From NCBI RefSeq assembly GCF_017303055.1, contig NZ_JAEKJT010000010.1:62001-126000 (forward strand): DNA of 64,000 bases, read 5' to 3'. The stretch comes from Halomonas litopenaei. GTDB taxonomy: Bacteria > Pseudomonadota > Gammaproteobacteria > Pseudomonadales > Halomonadaceae. Below are positions 36,585 to 45,955 of the stretch, piece after piece (the stretch's first letter is position 1; each line of letters begins with the position of its first letter). Below the pieces are notes generated by a model. The model was not told where the DNA came from. It did no database searches and saw only the letters and a program-made list of their open reading frames with translations. The position numbers were made by a program, and so were the translations under genes.

Positions 36585-38828
36585 CTAGGCCGCGGTATCG
36601 TTGGCAGCTCGCGTCGCGCCGTCCGACTTGGTCACCGCGTCGGCCTCCCCGGATGACGCGGCCTGATCCGCCTCGGCGCCACCTCTACGCCAGCGGAAGT
36701 AACGCTCAAGGTAGCCAAGCACACGTTCGGGCTTGTGGGCATTCTTCCAGACACCAGCAGCCGCCTTGACCGCTTCGGAGTGGGTCGGATAAGGGTGAAT
36801 GGTCCCCAGCAGCTTGTTGAGCCCGATGCCACGCGTCATCGCTAGAGTGAATTCCGCCAGCATCTCTCCTGCTCCGGCACCCACAATGGTTGCCCCAAGG
36901 ATGCGGTCCTTGCCAGGTACGGTCAGCACCTTGACGAAGCCAGTCGTATCACCTTCAGCGATGGCCCTGTCCAGTTCTGACAATTCATAGCGCGTCACCT
37001 CGAAGGCAACGCCCTGTTCCTCAGCCTCACGCTCGTTGAGACCGACCCTGGCCACTTCAGGGTCACAGAAGGTCACGGCGGGCAGTGCCTTGTAGCTCAC
37101 CGTGAATCGCTTGAATTCACCGAACAGCGCGTTGACGGTGGCGTGCCACGCCTGGTGGGCGCTGGCATGGGTTAACTGGAAAGGCCCGACCACATCACCA
37201 CACGCCCAGACATTCGGCAGGATGGACTGCAGACCACCGTCCACATCCAGGGTGCCATTATCGCGAGTGCCTACGCCTAGCGCCTCGAGGCCCAGCCCCT
37301 CTACGTTCGCCTGGCGCCCCACCGCCACCAGCAGCTGGTCAAAGGCCAAGTGCTCAATACGGGTCTCTCCACCGTCGTTGATCTCTACCTCAAGACGGTG
37401 CTCGCCGTTATCGCCTGCCAGCACCTTGAGCGCTCGGGTCGACAGATACAGGTGCACACCGCTGGCTTCAAGCCCGGCTGCCGCTTCACGCGCCACATCC
37501 GAATCCTCACGGGGCAGCAGCTGAGGCCCCATTTCGACCAGTGAGACCTGACTGCCCAGCCGAGCGAAACTCTGCCCCAGCTCGCTGCCGATCGGGCCTC
37601 CCCCCAGCACAACCAGTCGCTTGGGCAGCGAGGTCAACTGCCACAGGTTATCCGACGTCAACACCTCAATGTCGTCGATTCCCGGAAGTGGCGGAACCCT
37701 GGGCCGCGCGCCGCTGGCAATAATGACATGCCGCGTGGTCAGCACCTGCTCCCCCACCTGCACGCGCCAGGGGTCAAGAAGCCGTGCCTCCCCCTCGACC
37801 ACATCCACGCCAAGCCCCCGATAACGCTCAGGGCTGTCATGGGGCTCCACCTCAGCGATGGCACCGTGTACATGCCCCATCACCGCGGCGAAATCTACCT
37901 GGGGCTCGCCAGCGCTTACGCCATAGGCAGGCGCCCGACGGATGTCCTCCGCCGCCCGGGCGGCGCGGATCAGTGCCTTGGACGGAACGCAGCCCGTATT
38001 GAGACAGTCGCCACCCATGCGATGGCGTTCGACCAGTGTCACCTTGGCCTTCACCGCCGCCGCGATATAGCTCGCTACCAGGCCAGCAGACCCCGCCCCG
38101 ATGACCACGATGTCGCGATCGAAGCGAGCTGGACGCTGATAAGCTGACGCCAGGCGACGACGCTTGAGCACGCCCACCAGCGCCTTGGCAAGCCAAGGGA
38201 ACAGGCCAATCAGCACGAACGACAACACCAGACCCGGCGACAGAATCCCCGACAACGAATCCAGATCCCCGAGCTCCCGCCCGGCGTTCACGAACACGGC
38301 GGTTCCCGGCAACATGCCAAGCTGGCTGACCCAGTAGAAGGTCGGCAGACGCATCCGGGTCAGCCCCACCACCAGGTTGATCACAAAGAAAGGAAAGATG
38401 GGGATAAGACGCAGGGTGAAGAGATAAAAAGGCCCCTCTCGATCAATGCCGGCATTGATCCGCGAGAGCTGCCGGGAAAAGCGCGCTTCCAGACTCTGGC
38501 GCAGCAACGTCCGGGCAATCAGTGCCGCCAACGTTGCGCCCAGAGAACTGGCAAACGACACCAGCAACAGCCCAGCCCAGAAGCCAAACAGTGCACCGGC
38601 CAGCAGTGTCAGCAACCCCGCCCCTGGCAGCGACAGGGCAGCCATCAGTACGTAGATCGCGAAAAAGCCTCCCGCCACGGTCCATGGGTCGTCATGGAAC
38701 CACTGCTGAAACTGCGCTTGCTGCGACTTGATGGCCTCCAGAGTAAAGGCATCGTTGGCGCCGGTGGCGAAGAAGGCGACAACCGCGAGAGCGATCACTG
38801 CCAGCAATATCCATTTTTTACGGGTCAC
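36585..38828 (-). CDS. Fusion protein: VTT (TVP38/DedA-like) membrane domain plus FAD pyridine nucleotide-disulfide oxidoreductase
   Basis: A 747-residue two-part protein. Residues about 1-220 form a TVP38/TMEM64-type membrane domain (LLAVIALAVVAFFATG, LPGAGLLTLLAGALFG, and the signature FTLRLIPIFPFFVINLVVGLTRM). Residues about 235-690 form a mercuric reductase/lipoamide dehydrogenase-like flavoprotein: FAD motif VVIGAGSAGLVAS, redox pair C275/C280 in GGDCLNTGCVPSKA, NAD motif VVLGGGPIGSELGQ, second FAD motif VWACGDV, and a C-terminal HPYPTHSE active-site segment. The tail is disordered. The GTG at 38828 is chosen because AAGGAGAG lies just upstream; an ATG 26 codons earlier has no such site. 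Heavy-metal resistance genes are absent nearby, and the natural substrate is unknown. Confidence 0.85.
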   Translation of the reverse strand: MTRKKWILLAVIALAVVAFFATGANDAFTLEAIKSQQAQFQQWFHDDPWTVAGGFFAIYVLMAALSLPGAGLLTLLAGALFGFWAGLLLVSFASSLGATLAALIARTLLRQSLEARFSRQLSRINAGIDREGPFYLFTLRLIPIFPFFVINLVVGLTRMRLPTFYWVSQLGMLPGTAVFVNAGRELGDLDSLSGILSPGLVLSFVLIGLFPWLAKALVGVLKRRRLASAYQRPARFDRDIVVIGAGSAGLVASYIAAAVKAKVTLVERHRMGGDCLNTGCVPSKALIRAARAAEDIRRAPAYGVSAGEPQVDFAAVMGHVHGAIAEVEPHDSPERYRGLGVDVVEGEARLLDPWRVQVGEQVLTTRHVIIASGARPRVPPLPGIDDIEVLTSDNLWQLTSLPKRLVVLGGGPIGSELGQSFARLGSQVSLVEMGPQLLPREDSDVAREAAAGLEASGVHLYLSTRALKVLAGDNGEHRLEVEINDGGETRIEHLAFDQLLVAVGRQANVEGLGLEALGVGTRDNGTLDVDGGLQSILPNVWACGDVVGPFQLTHASAHQAWHATVNALFGEFKRFTVSYKALPAVTFCDPEVARVGLNEREAEEQGVAFEVTRYELSELDRAIAEGDTTGFVKVLTVPGKDRILGATIVGAGAGEMLAEFTLAMTRGIGLNKLLGTIHPYPTHSEAVKAAAGVWKNAHKPERVLGYLERYFRWRRGGAEADQAASSGEADAVTKSDGATRAANDTAA

Positions 38829-39112
38829 CCGTCTCTCCTTCTCGACTCGGTAGGGCACAGGGGCCTGGGCAACAGACGTCACGACCTCGCCGTGCGTCAG
38901 TAGCAAGACGCTTCTCGCTGGCTCAGGGCCAAGGCATCACGATGCCTTCGAGGTTAGCAGCAGCGGCTATGTCGCGGATAGCCGCCCTAGCCTTACGGCT
39001 GAAAATGCAAAGATTCTGAATTTAGCTGAGTCGTCCTGTAAGGAAGGACCTGCCACACTGACCAAACCTGCGGAAAGTCACCTGCACCCTGGACACTAAA
39101 CGGAGTGAATTG

Positions 39113-39754
39113 ATGCGAATTCCCCTGATCCCACGAAGCGTCATTGTTGCCGGCATATTGACTGGTGCCACGCTGACAGCCCCCGCGGCCTTTGCCGATC
39201 AGCAGACGGCTATCTTTGGTGGGGGCTGTTTCTGGTGCATGGAAGAAGCATTCGACAAGATCGACGGCGTCGAGGCGACCGTATCGGGCTTTGCCGCCGG
39301 GAACACAGAGAACCCGACCTATCAGGCGGTCAGCGCTGGGGGGACCGGCTACGTGGAAGTCGTGCAAGTCACTTACGACACCGACAAGCTCGACTACGAA
39401 GACCTGCTCTACGTCTACTGGCGCAACATTGATCCCTTTGTCGCCAATCGGCAGTTCTGTGACGAAGGTGACACCTATCGCTCTTCATTGCTGCCGCTGA
39501 ACGACGAGCAGCGCAGCCAGGCGCAAGCAAGCCGAGACGCCATCGCCGAACGCTTTGATCAGCCTATCGAGACCCTGATCGAAGACCCTGGCACCTTCTA
39601 TCCGGCCGAGGACTATCACCAGAACTACTATCAGAACAACAAGGTTCGCTACACCTTCTACAAGAACGCATGCGGTCGCCCGGATCGCCTCAAGGAGATC
39701 TGGGGCGAAGAAGCCATGCCCCACGCGGCCCCGGGGCAACAGGCGACCTCCTGA
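39113..39754 (+). CDS. msrA: Peptide-methionine (S)-S-oxide reductase MsrA, exported form
   Basis: A 213-residue MsrA that reduces the S-epimer of methionine sulfoxide. The catalytic motif GGGCFWCMEE holds Cys39 with Cys42 nearby; YWRNIDPFVANRQFCDEGDTYRSS and AEDYHQNYY...RYTFYKNACGRPDRL are also typical. A signal peptide is evident (MRIPLIPRSVIVAGILTGATLTAPAAFA, cleavage after residue 27), so the mature enzyme should act in the periplasm. Start at ATG 39113 with CGGAG seven bases upstream. No MsrB domain or gene is nearby. Its neighbour is the VTT-flavoprotein, divergent. Confidence 0.91.
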   Translation: MRIPLIPRSVIVAGILTGATLTAPAAFADQQTAIFGGGCFWCMEEAFDKIDGVEATVSGFAAGNTENPTYQAVSAGGTGYVEVVQVTYDTDKLDYEDLLYVYWRNIDPFVANRQFCDEGDTYRSSLLPLNDEQRSQAQASRDAIAERFDQPIETLIEDPGTFYPAEDYHQNYYQNNKVRYTFYKNACGRPDRLKEIWGEEAMPHAAPGQQATS

Positions 39755-39809
39755 GCCCTTGCCATGAAGGCCGCTCAGGGGCTCCTCTGCGCGAGCCCAT
39801 TACCCTCAC

Positions 39810-39842
39810 GGCCCCTCTCGACCCACGTGGACGAGAGGGGCC
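39810..39842. terminator. Bidirectional stem-loop between msrA and the MFS gene
   Basis: An 11-base perfect stem (GGCCCCTCTCG / CGAGAGGGGCC on the appropriate strands) with an 11-base loop that can itself pair (CCACGTGG). It lies between two convergent genes and could end both transcripts. Confidence 0.7.
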
Positions 39843-39847
39843 GCTGT

Positions 39848-39881
39848 CTTCCTGACAGCTCTTGCTTCCTGACAGCTCTTG
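39848..39881. repeat. 17-bp perfect tandem duplication
   Basis: Two identical copies of CTTCCTGACAGCTCTTG (39848-39864 and 39865-39881) sit between the msrA terminator and the end of the MFS gene. No gene is seen here. Confidence 0.85.
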
Positions 39882-39920
39882 GCCAGCGGGTCTTTACGGC
39901 AGAAGGGTGGCGCCGGCCGG

Positions 39921-41141
39921 CTAATGACTGCCGGACGTAGCCACGGCGATGTTGCGTGCTTCTTCTTGCCGCTGACGCCGGCACAAGCGCCAGCTCAGCC
40001 ATCCCGTCACGGCAAGTACCCACCAGCTGGCGCCGATCACACCGGTCCACCCCTGCCACAGCCAAAATGGCTCCAGCCATAGCGGCCCCAGGCTCGCACC
40101 CAGATAGTAGAAGACCAGGTACAGCGCCGACGCGCTGCCCCGTCCCGTCTTGGCCTGGCGCCCGACCCAGCCTGATGCGGTCGCATGGCACAGAAAGAAG
40201 CCAAAGGCACTGACCATCAGCGCCACCACGATCACGCTGAGGGACTCGACCAGCGTCATCCCCAGTCCCACACTCACGATCCCGATTCCCAGCAGCATGG
40301 TGCCCGGCGCACCAAGCCTGGCGACCACCCGGGCTGACAGGGTCGAGCCAAGGGTGCCGCCCAGATAGGTAAGGAACAGCAGCCCCAGCCAGCGAGGGCC
40401 AAGCAGAAACGGGGATTCTGCCAAACGGAACGTCATGTAACTGTACTGGTTGATGAACACCAGAAAGTTCAGCCCCCCAATCAGATAGGCCGGCCACAGC
40501 CATGGGTTGCCAAGATGCGACCTCATCTGCTGCACCGCGCCGGACACGCGAAAAGGCTGGGGCTTGAAGCTCCTGGCGGCAGGCAGCAACCACCAGAACA
40601 ACATCGTGCCTGCCAGCGTGACCACCGCCACCGAAACGAAACTTGCCTGCACCCCCTGCCACTCACCGATGACGCCGCCCAGGATGCGCCCGCCGATACC
40701 TCCCAGGGTGTTGGCGGCGATATACAGTCCTACCGCACGGGTCATGGCCTGAGGGGAAAATTCGTCCCCCATCCATGCAATGGCGACGGCCGGCAAACCG
40801 CCAAGCGCAAGCCCCTGCAGCACCCTGGCAGCCAGCAGGCTCTCCAGCCCCGGAACAAAGGCAATCAACAGCGTCGCCAAACCCACCGCGGCCAGACTGA
40901 CCTTCATGATCGCACCGCGCCCAATGGCGTCGGATAGCGGGCCATACACCAACAATGACAAGGCCAACGTCAACGTTGCCAAGGACATGACCAGGCCGAT
41001 CATCAAGGTCGATGCACCATGTGCCTCTCGCAACATGGGCAGCAAGGGCTGGGGTGCATACAGGTTGATGAACACCAGCATGGAACCCAGACACAGAGCC
41101 AGTGTCGCTCTGCGCCAGGTGGGCGTATCGGCATGAATCAT
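39921..41141 (-). CDS. MFS transporter, YnfM-like
   Basis: A 406-residue major facilitator protein with twelve predicted membrane segments. The loop 2-3 motif appears as YGPLSDAIGRGAIM (about residue 67), and the loop 8-9 region contains the weaker repeat. The C-terminus is a basic cytoplasmic tail. It resembles the YnfM/AraJ-type drug or metabolite exporters. The ATG at 41141 is chosen because AAAGGAGA lies six bases upstream; the frame continues to a TTG six codons earlier. It is divergent from a LysR regulator 87 bases away, the arrangement seen for ynfM/ynfL, so that regulator probably controls it. Confidence 0.88.
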   Translation of the reverse strand: MIHADTPTWRRATLALCLGSMLVFINLYAPQPLLPMLREAHGASTLMIGLVMSLATLTLALSLLVYGPLSDAIGRGAIMKVSLAAVGLATLLIAFVPGLESLLAARVLQGLALGGLPAVAIAWMGDEFSPQAMTRAVGLYIAANTLGGIGGRILGGVIGEWQGVQASFVSVAVVTLAGTMLFWWLLPAARSFKPQPFRVSGAVQQMRSHLGNPWLWPAYLIGGLNFLVFINQYSYMTFRLAESPFLLGPRWLGLLFLTYLGGTLGSTLSARVVARLGAPGTMLLGIGIVSVGLGMTLVESLSVIVVALMVSAFGFFLCHATASGWVGRQAKTGRGSASALYLVFYYLGASLGPLWLEPFWLWQGWTGVIGASWWVLAVTGWLSWRLCRRQRQEEARNIAVATSGSH

Positions 41142-41228
41142 GAAGGTCTCCTTTGGCAAACGCTATCATCCATGCTTCACTTCCATCACACCAACAGAAG
41201 AAAATGATGCTCACCATCAGATTGACTT

Positions 41229-42116
41229 ATGAGCCTACCCTTTGATCTCAGGTCGCTGGCCGTCTTCGTTGCCGTGGTCGACCATGGCGGCTTCAGCGCT
41301 GCCGCTCGTGCGCGACATGTAGCCCAATCTGCGGTCAGCCAGACCATCGCTTCACTGGAACAACGCCTGGATACGCCGCTGTTCAAACGTCAGGAACGCC
41401 CCATACAGCTGACTCCAGAGGGTGAGGTGCTTCTTCAGCATGCGAGGCGTCTTCTTGACGATGCCAGCGCCACGGAGCTAGCCATGCGGGAACTCAAGGG
41501 CCTGGTCAAGGGAGAGGTCCGCATCGGCATTCCTTCCATGCTGGGCTCCTATTACCTGCCCCCGTTGCTGATGGGATTTGCCGCGCGTCACCCCGGCATC
41601 CGCATGACCGTCATCGAGGCAGGCGCACGCCGCCTGCAAGCCCTGATCAAGGAGCGGGAACTGGATTTGGGCATCGTGGTGGAAGACGGCACGAATCACG
41701 ACCTGGAGACAGAAACCCTGCTGTGTGAAGAAATGGTGATCTGTGCCCCTCGCGACCATCCTTTTGTGTCACAAGGCCAGGTCAGTGCAGCGGAATTTCT
41801 GTCACAGCCGCTGGTGCTGTTTCAGGACGGCTACTTTCATCGAGAGTTTGTGGAGGCCATGGCCCGCCAGCTTGGCATGGCACCTCAACTGGCGTTTCAA
41901 TCCAACCTGATTCCGCTGACCAAGGCTATCGTGCGCCAAGGCTTCGGCATCACCACATTTCTGCGTCGGGTCGTGGACGAAGACGACCTGGCCGCCGTGT
42001 CCTTTTCGCCGCCAGCCATGTTGACCTTGTCCCTCGCCTGGCAGCCCCAGGGGTACCTGTCACGTGCCGAACGGGCCTTCATCGACTACGCACTGGCCAA
42101 CCGCCACGGGCTATGA
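41229..42116 (+). CDS. LysR-family transcriptional regulator
   Basis: A 295-residue LTTR. The N-terminal helix-turn-helix is DLRSLAVFVAVVDHGGFSAAARARHVAQSAVSQTIASLEQRLDTPLFKR (about residues 6-55). An effector-binding domain follows from about residue 90 (VRIGIPSMLGSYYLPPLLMGFAARHPGIRM). It is divergent from the MFS transporter gene across 87 bases, so the shared region is the likely operator, although I could not identify a clear T-N11-A site. The terminator after it is strong. The effector is unknown. Confidence 0.9.
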   Translation: MSLPFDLRSLAVFVAVVDHGGFSAAARARHVAQSAVSQTIASLEQRLDTPLFKRQERPIQLTPEGEVLLQHARRLLDDASATELAMRELKGLVKGEVRIGIPSMLGSYYLPPLLMGFAARHPGIRMTVIEAGARRLQALIKERELDLGIVVEDGTNHDLETETLLCEEMVICAPRDHPFVSQGQVSAAEFLSQPLVLFQDGYFHREFVEAMARQLGMAPQLAFQSNLIPLTKAIVRQGFGITTFLRRVVDEDDLAAVSFSPPAMLTLSLAWQPQGYLSRAERAFIDYALANRHGL

Positions 42117-42141
42117 CCAAGCCGCAAGCCGTAGAGTTGAC

Positions 42142-42183
42142 GACATAAAAGAGGCAAGCCATCAGGCTTGCCTCTTTTATGTC
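42142..42183. terminator. Bidirectional rho-independent terminator
   Basis: A 19-base perfect stem (GACATAAAAGAGGCAAGCC and its complement) around ATCA. U-rich arms on both strands make it suited to end both the rightward LysR gene (26 bases after its stop) and the leftward NlpC/P60 gene. Confidence 0.92.
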
Positions 42184-42267
42184 CATCTAACGATTCACAG
42201 GACAGCATCATGGGGCGCAGGCCATAACCAGTGACCTGAGCAGCCGCTTGTCCGCCATCAAGCGCTA

Positions 42268-42888
42268 TCAGCCGCCAAACTGTGCCGGGCTGTAGGCAAA
42301 CTGTCGCATGCTCAGATGTGTCGGCTCGAGCGGGCGGCGCGCCTGCCAGTAATACCGGCGCCAGTAGCTGTTGTCGAGCTTGGAAATCATGACACCACGT
42401 GAAGAAGACGCGTGCAGAAAACGCCCCTGCCCGACGTAGATGCCGACATGACGATTGCCAGGAGGCTTGAAGAAGACGAGATCACCGGGGGACAGCTGAT
42501 CGCGAGTGATGGGTTCGCCCATGTGAAGCTGGCTGCCGGTAGTTCGGGGTAGCTCGACCTGGAAGGCGTCGCTGAAAATGTTCTGCACCAGCGCCGAACA
42601 GTCGATGCCACTCATGTTGGTGCCACCAAACCGATAGGGCGTTCCCGCCCAGCGATCGTGTTCTGCCATCAGGGCCTCACGAATCGCGGCGGCTGGATCA
42701 TCCAGGAAGCTGCCGCCGGTATTCGGCACTTCAACAGGTGACATTCGCGAGGCGGCTCGCTCCGCCAATGTCGGCATGTCTCTGCTGAAATAATCGTTCT
42801 GGGCAGTATCCTGTTGACTCGCACATCCGACCAACAGGCCAAGCATCATCATAGCCGCTGTCACGCGGCAGGTCTGGGCGACGCTCAT
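42268..42888 (-). CDS. NlpC/P60 family lipoprotein endopeptidase
   Basis: A 206-residue murein peptidase of the NlpC/Spr type, expected to cut peptide cross-links in the outer-membrane-facing peptidoglycan. The signal peptide ends in a lipobox (LLVGC, lipidated Cys22). The catalytic triad is visible: Cys97 in GIDCSALVQ, His in NRHVGIYVG and His in FLHASSS. GTPYRFGGTNMSG precedes the active-site Cys as usual. Start at ATG 42888, with GAGG about ten bases upstream; a GTG three codons earlier is possible. The 241 bases upstream hold no gene. Confidence 0.9.
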   Translation of the reverse strand: MSVAQTCRVTAAMMMLGLLVGCASQQDTAQNDYFSRDMPTLAERAASRMSPVEVPNTGGSFLDDPAAAIREALMAEHDRWAGTPYRFGGTNMSGIDCSALVQNIFSDAFQVELPRTTGSQLHMGEPITRDQLSPGDLVFFKPPGNRHVGIYVGQGRFLHASSSRGVMISKLDNSYWRRYYWQARRPLEPTHLSMRQFAYSPAQFGG

Positions 42889-43129
42889 GCGACACACACC
42901 TCATTCCCTGAACCGGACCCGCTGACGACAGATCCGGCGCCCAAGAGCCCCTGTGGAAGTGGCGCACTAGTGCCACTGCCACAATACCCTCAGCTACGCT
43001 AGTGGAACGACGACCCCCTTCTTTACGGGGGGTCTGACGAAAGTTCTCATGGATAGTAGCCAAAATAATCTGTTATGACGATAGATCAGGACAATTTTTT
43101 GGCACTTTTTTTCTGTTGTTCCAAGACGA

Positions 43130-45586
43130 TCAGTGCAGGGTTCGACCATCTCCCGGCAAAGTATCAATATGCAGAGGTGCCCAGTGTCGCGGGCGCGCCC
43201 CCGGAAAGTCCAGGCTCGCCCAGGTTCCCGCGAGGGGTGGAGCTCCCGACAACCAGGCGATCAAAGCCTGTCGAAAACTGGCCAGAAATGACTCGCGCTC
43301 TGGCGTCTCACCCATGAAGAACGAGAATCCTGCGTACAGCCCTCTTGCGTAGTCCTGCCAGCCGGCATAGTGGGTAGATGCCAACTGATAGGCCCGCTCA
43401 AGCAGGGCCAGAAAGTCTGGCTGTGCCAGCCACCCAAGCTGTCGACCGGCAATGGCAAGGTCGACGGCCTGTGCCAGATCCCAGGCACACATGTCGATAT
43501 CGTTGCAATGGTCGGCATTGTCGCGAACACGCAGCAGGCGCAGCAGGTGATTACGCTCCTCCTCATTGCACTCCCCGGACTCAAGAGTGGCAATCTCGGA
43601 GTTCAAGCGCGCGGCATTCAGGGTGTAGGGCGCATAGTTGATCTGATACTCCTGGCGATCTCCCACATCGAGCAGAAAGCGCACGAAATCGATCAGCTCC
43701 GTCGCCGTGTGCAGCCCGTAATGGCCATCGATCCAATCGCGGATCGACGCACCCTCACGATCGCTCTCTGGCTGTGGCAGACTCCAGGAGGCGGTATTCA
43801 AAGGTCCGACCAGAGACAGCGCCGTAAAATGCATCAGACTGGGCCGCTCTCCCGGCTCTCGCCAGTCCCCGCCCTGCCAGGCCAGCCAATGAAACAGACT
43901 GCCAGGATCGTCCAAGTGCCAGCGAATCTCATGACTCAACGTCGGCTGTTCAGGCTCCGGTAGCAGACTGTCCCAGGTCGCCCACGCTTCGAGTAGCCGC
44001 TTTGGCGAACTGTAAAAACGGCACAGGACATCACGCAGTGCTGCCGCCATTTCCTCAAGACTGGCGGCATCAAACTGCTCACTATCCATGCTCATCAACA
44101 GGTAGAAAGCGTACTTTTCCGCCATATGAATGGTGGCCGAGTGGCGCGTGGCCTTGGCCAATCCGTCACGCCCGGAGATGTCGCCAGCGGGCGCATCACC
44201 AAAGGGGGTTCGGGCGGAGGGCAAGGCACGATGGGCAGCGTCGGCCGCCAGTTGGTTAAGATGATGGGCCTGGGCCGGTAACCAGTAGCGAACCAATGCC
44301 CGGGCCCCTTCATCCGGATGCAGGTCCAGCGTCTCGACCAGATACTTGCGGGCTTCATCTCGGCGGGACTGCACCAGTGTCGGCGGCGGCCCTTGGCGCG
44401 CAGCCAGTTCGGGCTCGCGCACCGAGGCCAGGGCGAGCACCCAGTGCCGCGGCGATAGACGAAAGCCACGGGCGGCCTCGCGTGAGGCCTCAATCATGCC
44501 TTCGTCCAGCAGCTCCGCCAGACTGTCCTGCCAGGGGCTCAGGGGAGAGCCCATCAGCCATTGCCAGTCAGCGGCCAAGCTGGGAAGCCGGTCCTGACCT
44601 TCGAACAACCCACGCCCCCGCTGGTAGGACCGTGCCAACGCGCTCCAATCACTGTAACGACGCTGCACCAGGTCGGCAGCGTGATAGGCCATCAGAGCTG
44701 CGTCGCTGGGGGACAGCCAGCCCATGCAGGCGCCCGCCCAGGCCAGGTCCACCGCACGCAGCCAGTCCCAGGCGGCCCACTCCAGCGGCTCGCCCTGGTC
44801 GATGTAACGGCACAGTAGGCGGCCGTAGGCACGCTCCTGGGGGCCGAGACCTTCACACCAAGCCTGTCGCTCTGCGGTGCTGACACTCATCAGTCGCGAG
44901 GCGTCGATATCCCACCCCTGCCGGTCGCCTTGGCTCGTCAGCCAGAGCAGCGCCCGCTCAAGATCCTCGACACAATGAATCTGCCAGACCTCAGCCAGCC
45001 AGGTATCGACACCCTGCCAGTCGTGCTGACTGGCTGGCGTGACCAGCACGGGAGAGAAGGCAGCACGCAGGCGCCAGACACGATCCTCGGGACTATCCGG
45101 CCATAACGGCCCGACAGATGCCTGGGCGAGGCCCTGCTCTAGCAATGACCAGGTGATACCAGCACCCTCGCCTTCCAGCTTGGACAAGGCTCGGCAGGCA
45201 TCGAGCAAACCTTCGTCGCCGTGCAACCAGCCTTCTCGTCCACGCGCCTCGCACAGGGCCTCAAGCCAATCATCCAGGCTGTCGTAGCGGCGCTGAATCT
45301 CGCGGCAGCGATTGACGGCCCAGGACCGGGCGACATCGGCTGTCAGCCAACCGGCAGCCCCACCCAGCGCAATCAGCTCCAGAGACGCCAGCAATTGCGA
45401 TGCGGATGCATGACCGGCCGCATCCAGCTCAAGCAGACGCCAGGCCAGCTCACCTCGATCCACCACTTCAATGGCAGCCAGGCGCTCAAGCGCCGCCTCT
45501 TCCGGCAACGTCAAAGGGTCAGGCATGAAAGCCCAGTCACACAGCACCAGTTGCTGCGCCCACCAGGCATTGAGCGGATCAACCAA
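43130..45586 (-). CDS. Large DUF1266-type protein with three internal repeats
   Basis: An 818-residue soluble protein, very rich in Trp, Leu and Ala. Three stretches share one pattern, W(D)..RAVDLA.AG..GWL......L...A..L..RYY..W..YARG: about 65-112 (LIALGGAAGWLTADVARSW...RRYDSLDDW), 270-330 (AAWDWLRAVDLAWAGACMGWLSPSDAAL...RRYSDWSALARSYQRG) and 699-757 (CAWDLAQAVDLAIAGRQLGWLAQPDFLAL...HYAGWQDYARGLYAG). This pattern is typical of DUF1266 proteins such as E. coli YbeU/YbeR. No membrane segment, signal peptide or catalytic motif is seen. The start is a TTG at 45586 with GAGGTG five bases before it; an ATG 20 codons later is an alternative. Function unknown. Confidence 0.75.
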   Translation of the reverse strand: MVDPLNAWWAQQLVLCDWAFMPDPLTLPEEAALERLAAIEVVDRGELAWRLLELDAAGHASASQLLASLELIALGGAAGWLTADVARSWAVNRCREIQRRYDSLDDWLEALCEARGREGWLHGDEGLLDACRALSKLEGEGAGITWSLLEQGLAQASVGPLWPDSPEDRVWRLRAAFSPVLVTPASQHDWQGVDTWLAEVWQIHCVEDLERALLWLTSQGDRQGWDIDASRLMSVSTAERQAWCEGLGPQERAYGRLLCRYIDQGEPLEWAAWDWLRAVDLAWAGACMGWLSPSDAALMAYHAADLVQRRYSDWSALARSYQRGRGLFEGQDRLPSLAADWQWLMGSPLSPWQDSLAELLDEGMIEASREAARGFRLSPRHWVLALASVREPELAARQGPPPTLVQSRRDEARKYLVETLDLHPDEGARALVRYWLPAQAHHLNQLAADAAHRALPSARTPFGDAPAGDISGRDGLAKATRHSATIHMAEKYAFYLLMSMDSEQFDAASLEEMAAALRDVLCRFYSSPKRLLEAWATWDSLLPEPEQPTLSHEIRWHLDDPGSLFHWLAWQGGDWREPGERPSLMHFTALSLVGPLNTASWSLPQPESDREGASIRDWIDGHYGLHTATELIDFVRFLLDVGDRQEYQINYAPYTLNAARLNSEIATLESGECNEEERNHLLRLLRVRDNADHCNDIDMCAWDLAQAVDLAIAGRQLGWLAQPDFLALLERAYQLASTHYAGWQDYARGLYAGFSFFMGETPERESFLASFRQALIAWLSGAPPLAGTWASLDFPGARPRHWAPLHIDTLPGDGRTLH

Positions 45587-45955
45587 GTCTCACCTCGCTG
45601 GAACACGAATATCAGGCCGGCCCGGCAGAAGCCTGCTACGGCGTTTCACTCTTCACTATGTTGCGTCGCCGTCTCTACACAACCGTGCTTGTCGACAGGC
45701 AACCCCGCAGTGGCCGCAGAGCCAACGTCGCAGGCGGTGGCAACAAGACGGCGACATAGTGTACCGGAAACTGCTCGTCGCGCCGATGCCAATGTCCTGT
45801 TCGAGGGATGAACGATGGTCGTGCTGTGCGCTTCCAACGGATTCTTCAAACAGGCGTAAAAAATTATGATCACGCCCCTTGGCGCCATGTTTCAAATAAT
45901 GCACACTCGTCAATCATGAGATAACACCTATTCCCTGACTTTCGCGGAGCCCCCC
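45587..45955. other. Divergent intergenic region of 369 bp, no gene seen
   Basis: No credible coding sequence. It must hold the promoters of the leftward DUF1266-type gene and of rightward gabD. The right part (about 45855-45935) is AT-richer than its surroundings (AAAAAATTATGATCACG, TTTCAAATAATGCACAC), which fits a promoter region for gabD, but no clear -35/-10 pair could be fixed. Confidence 0.5.
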
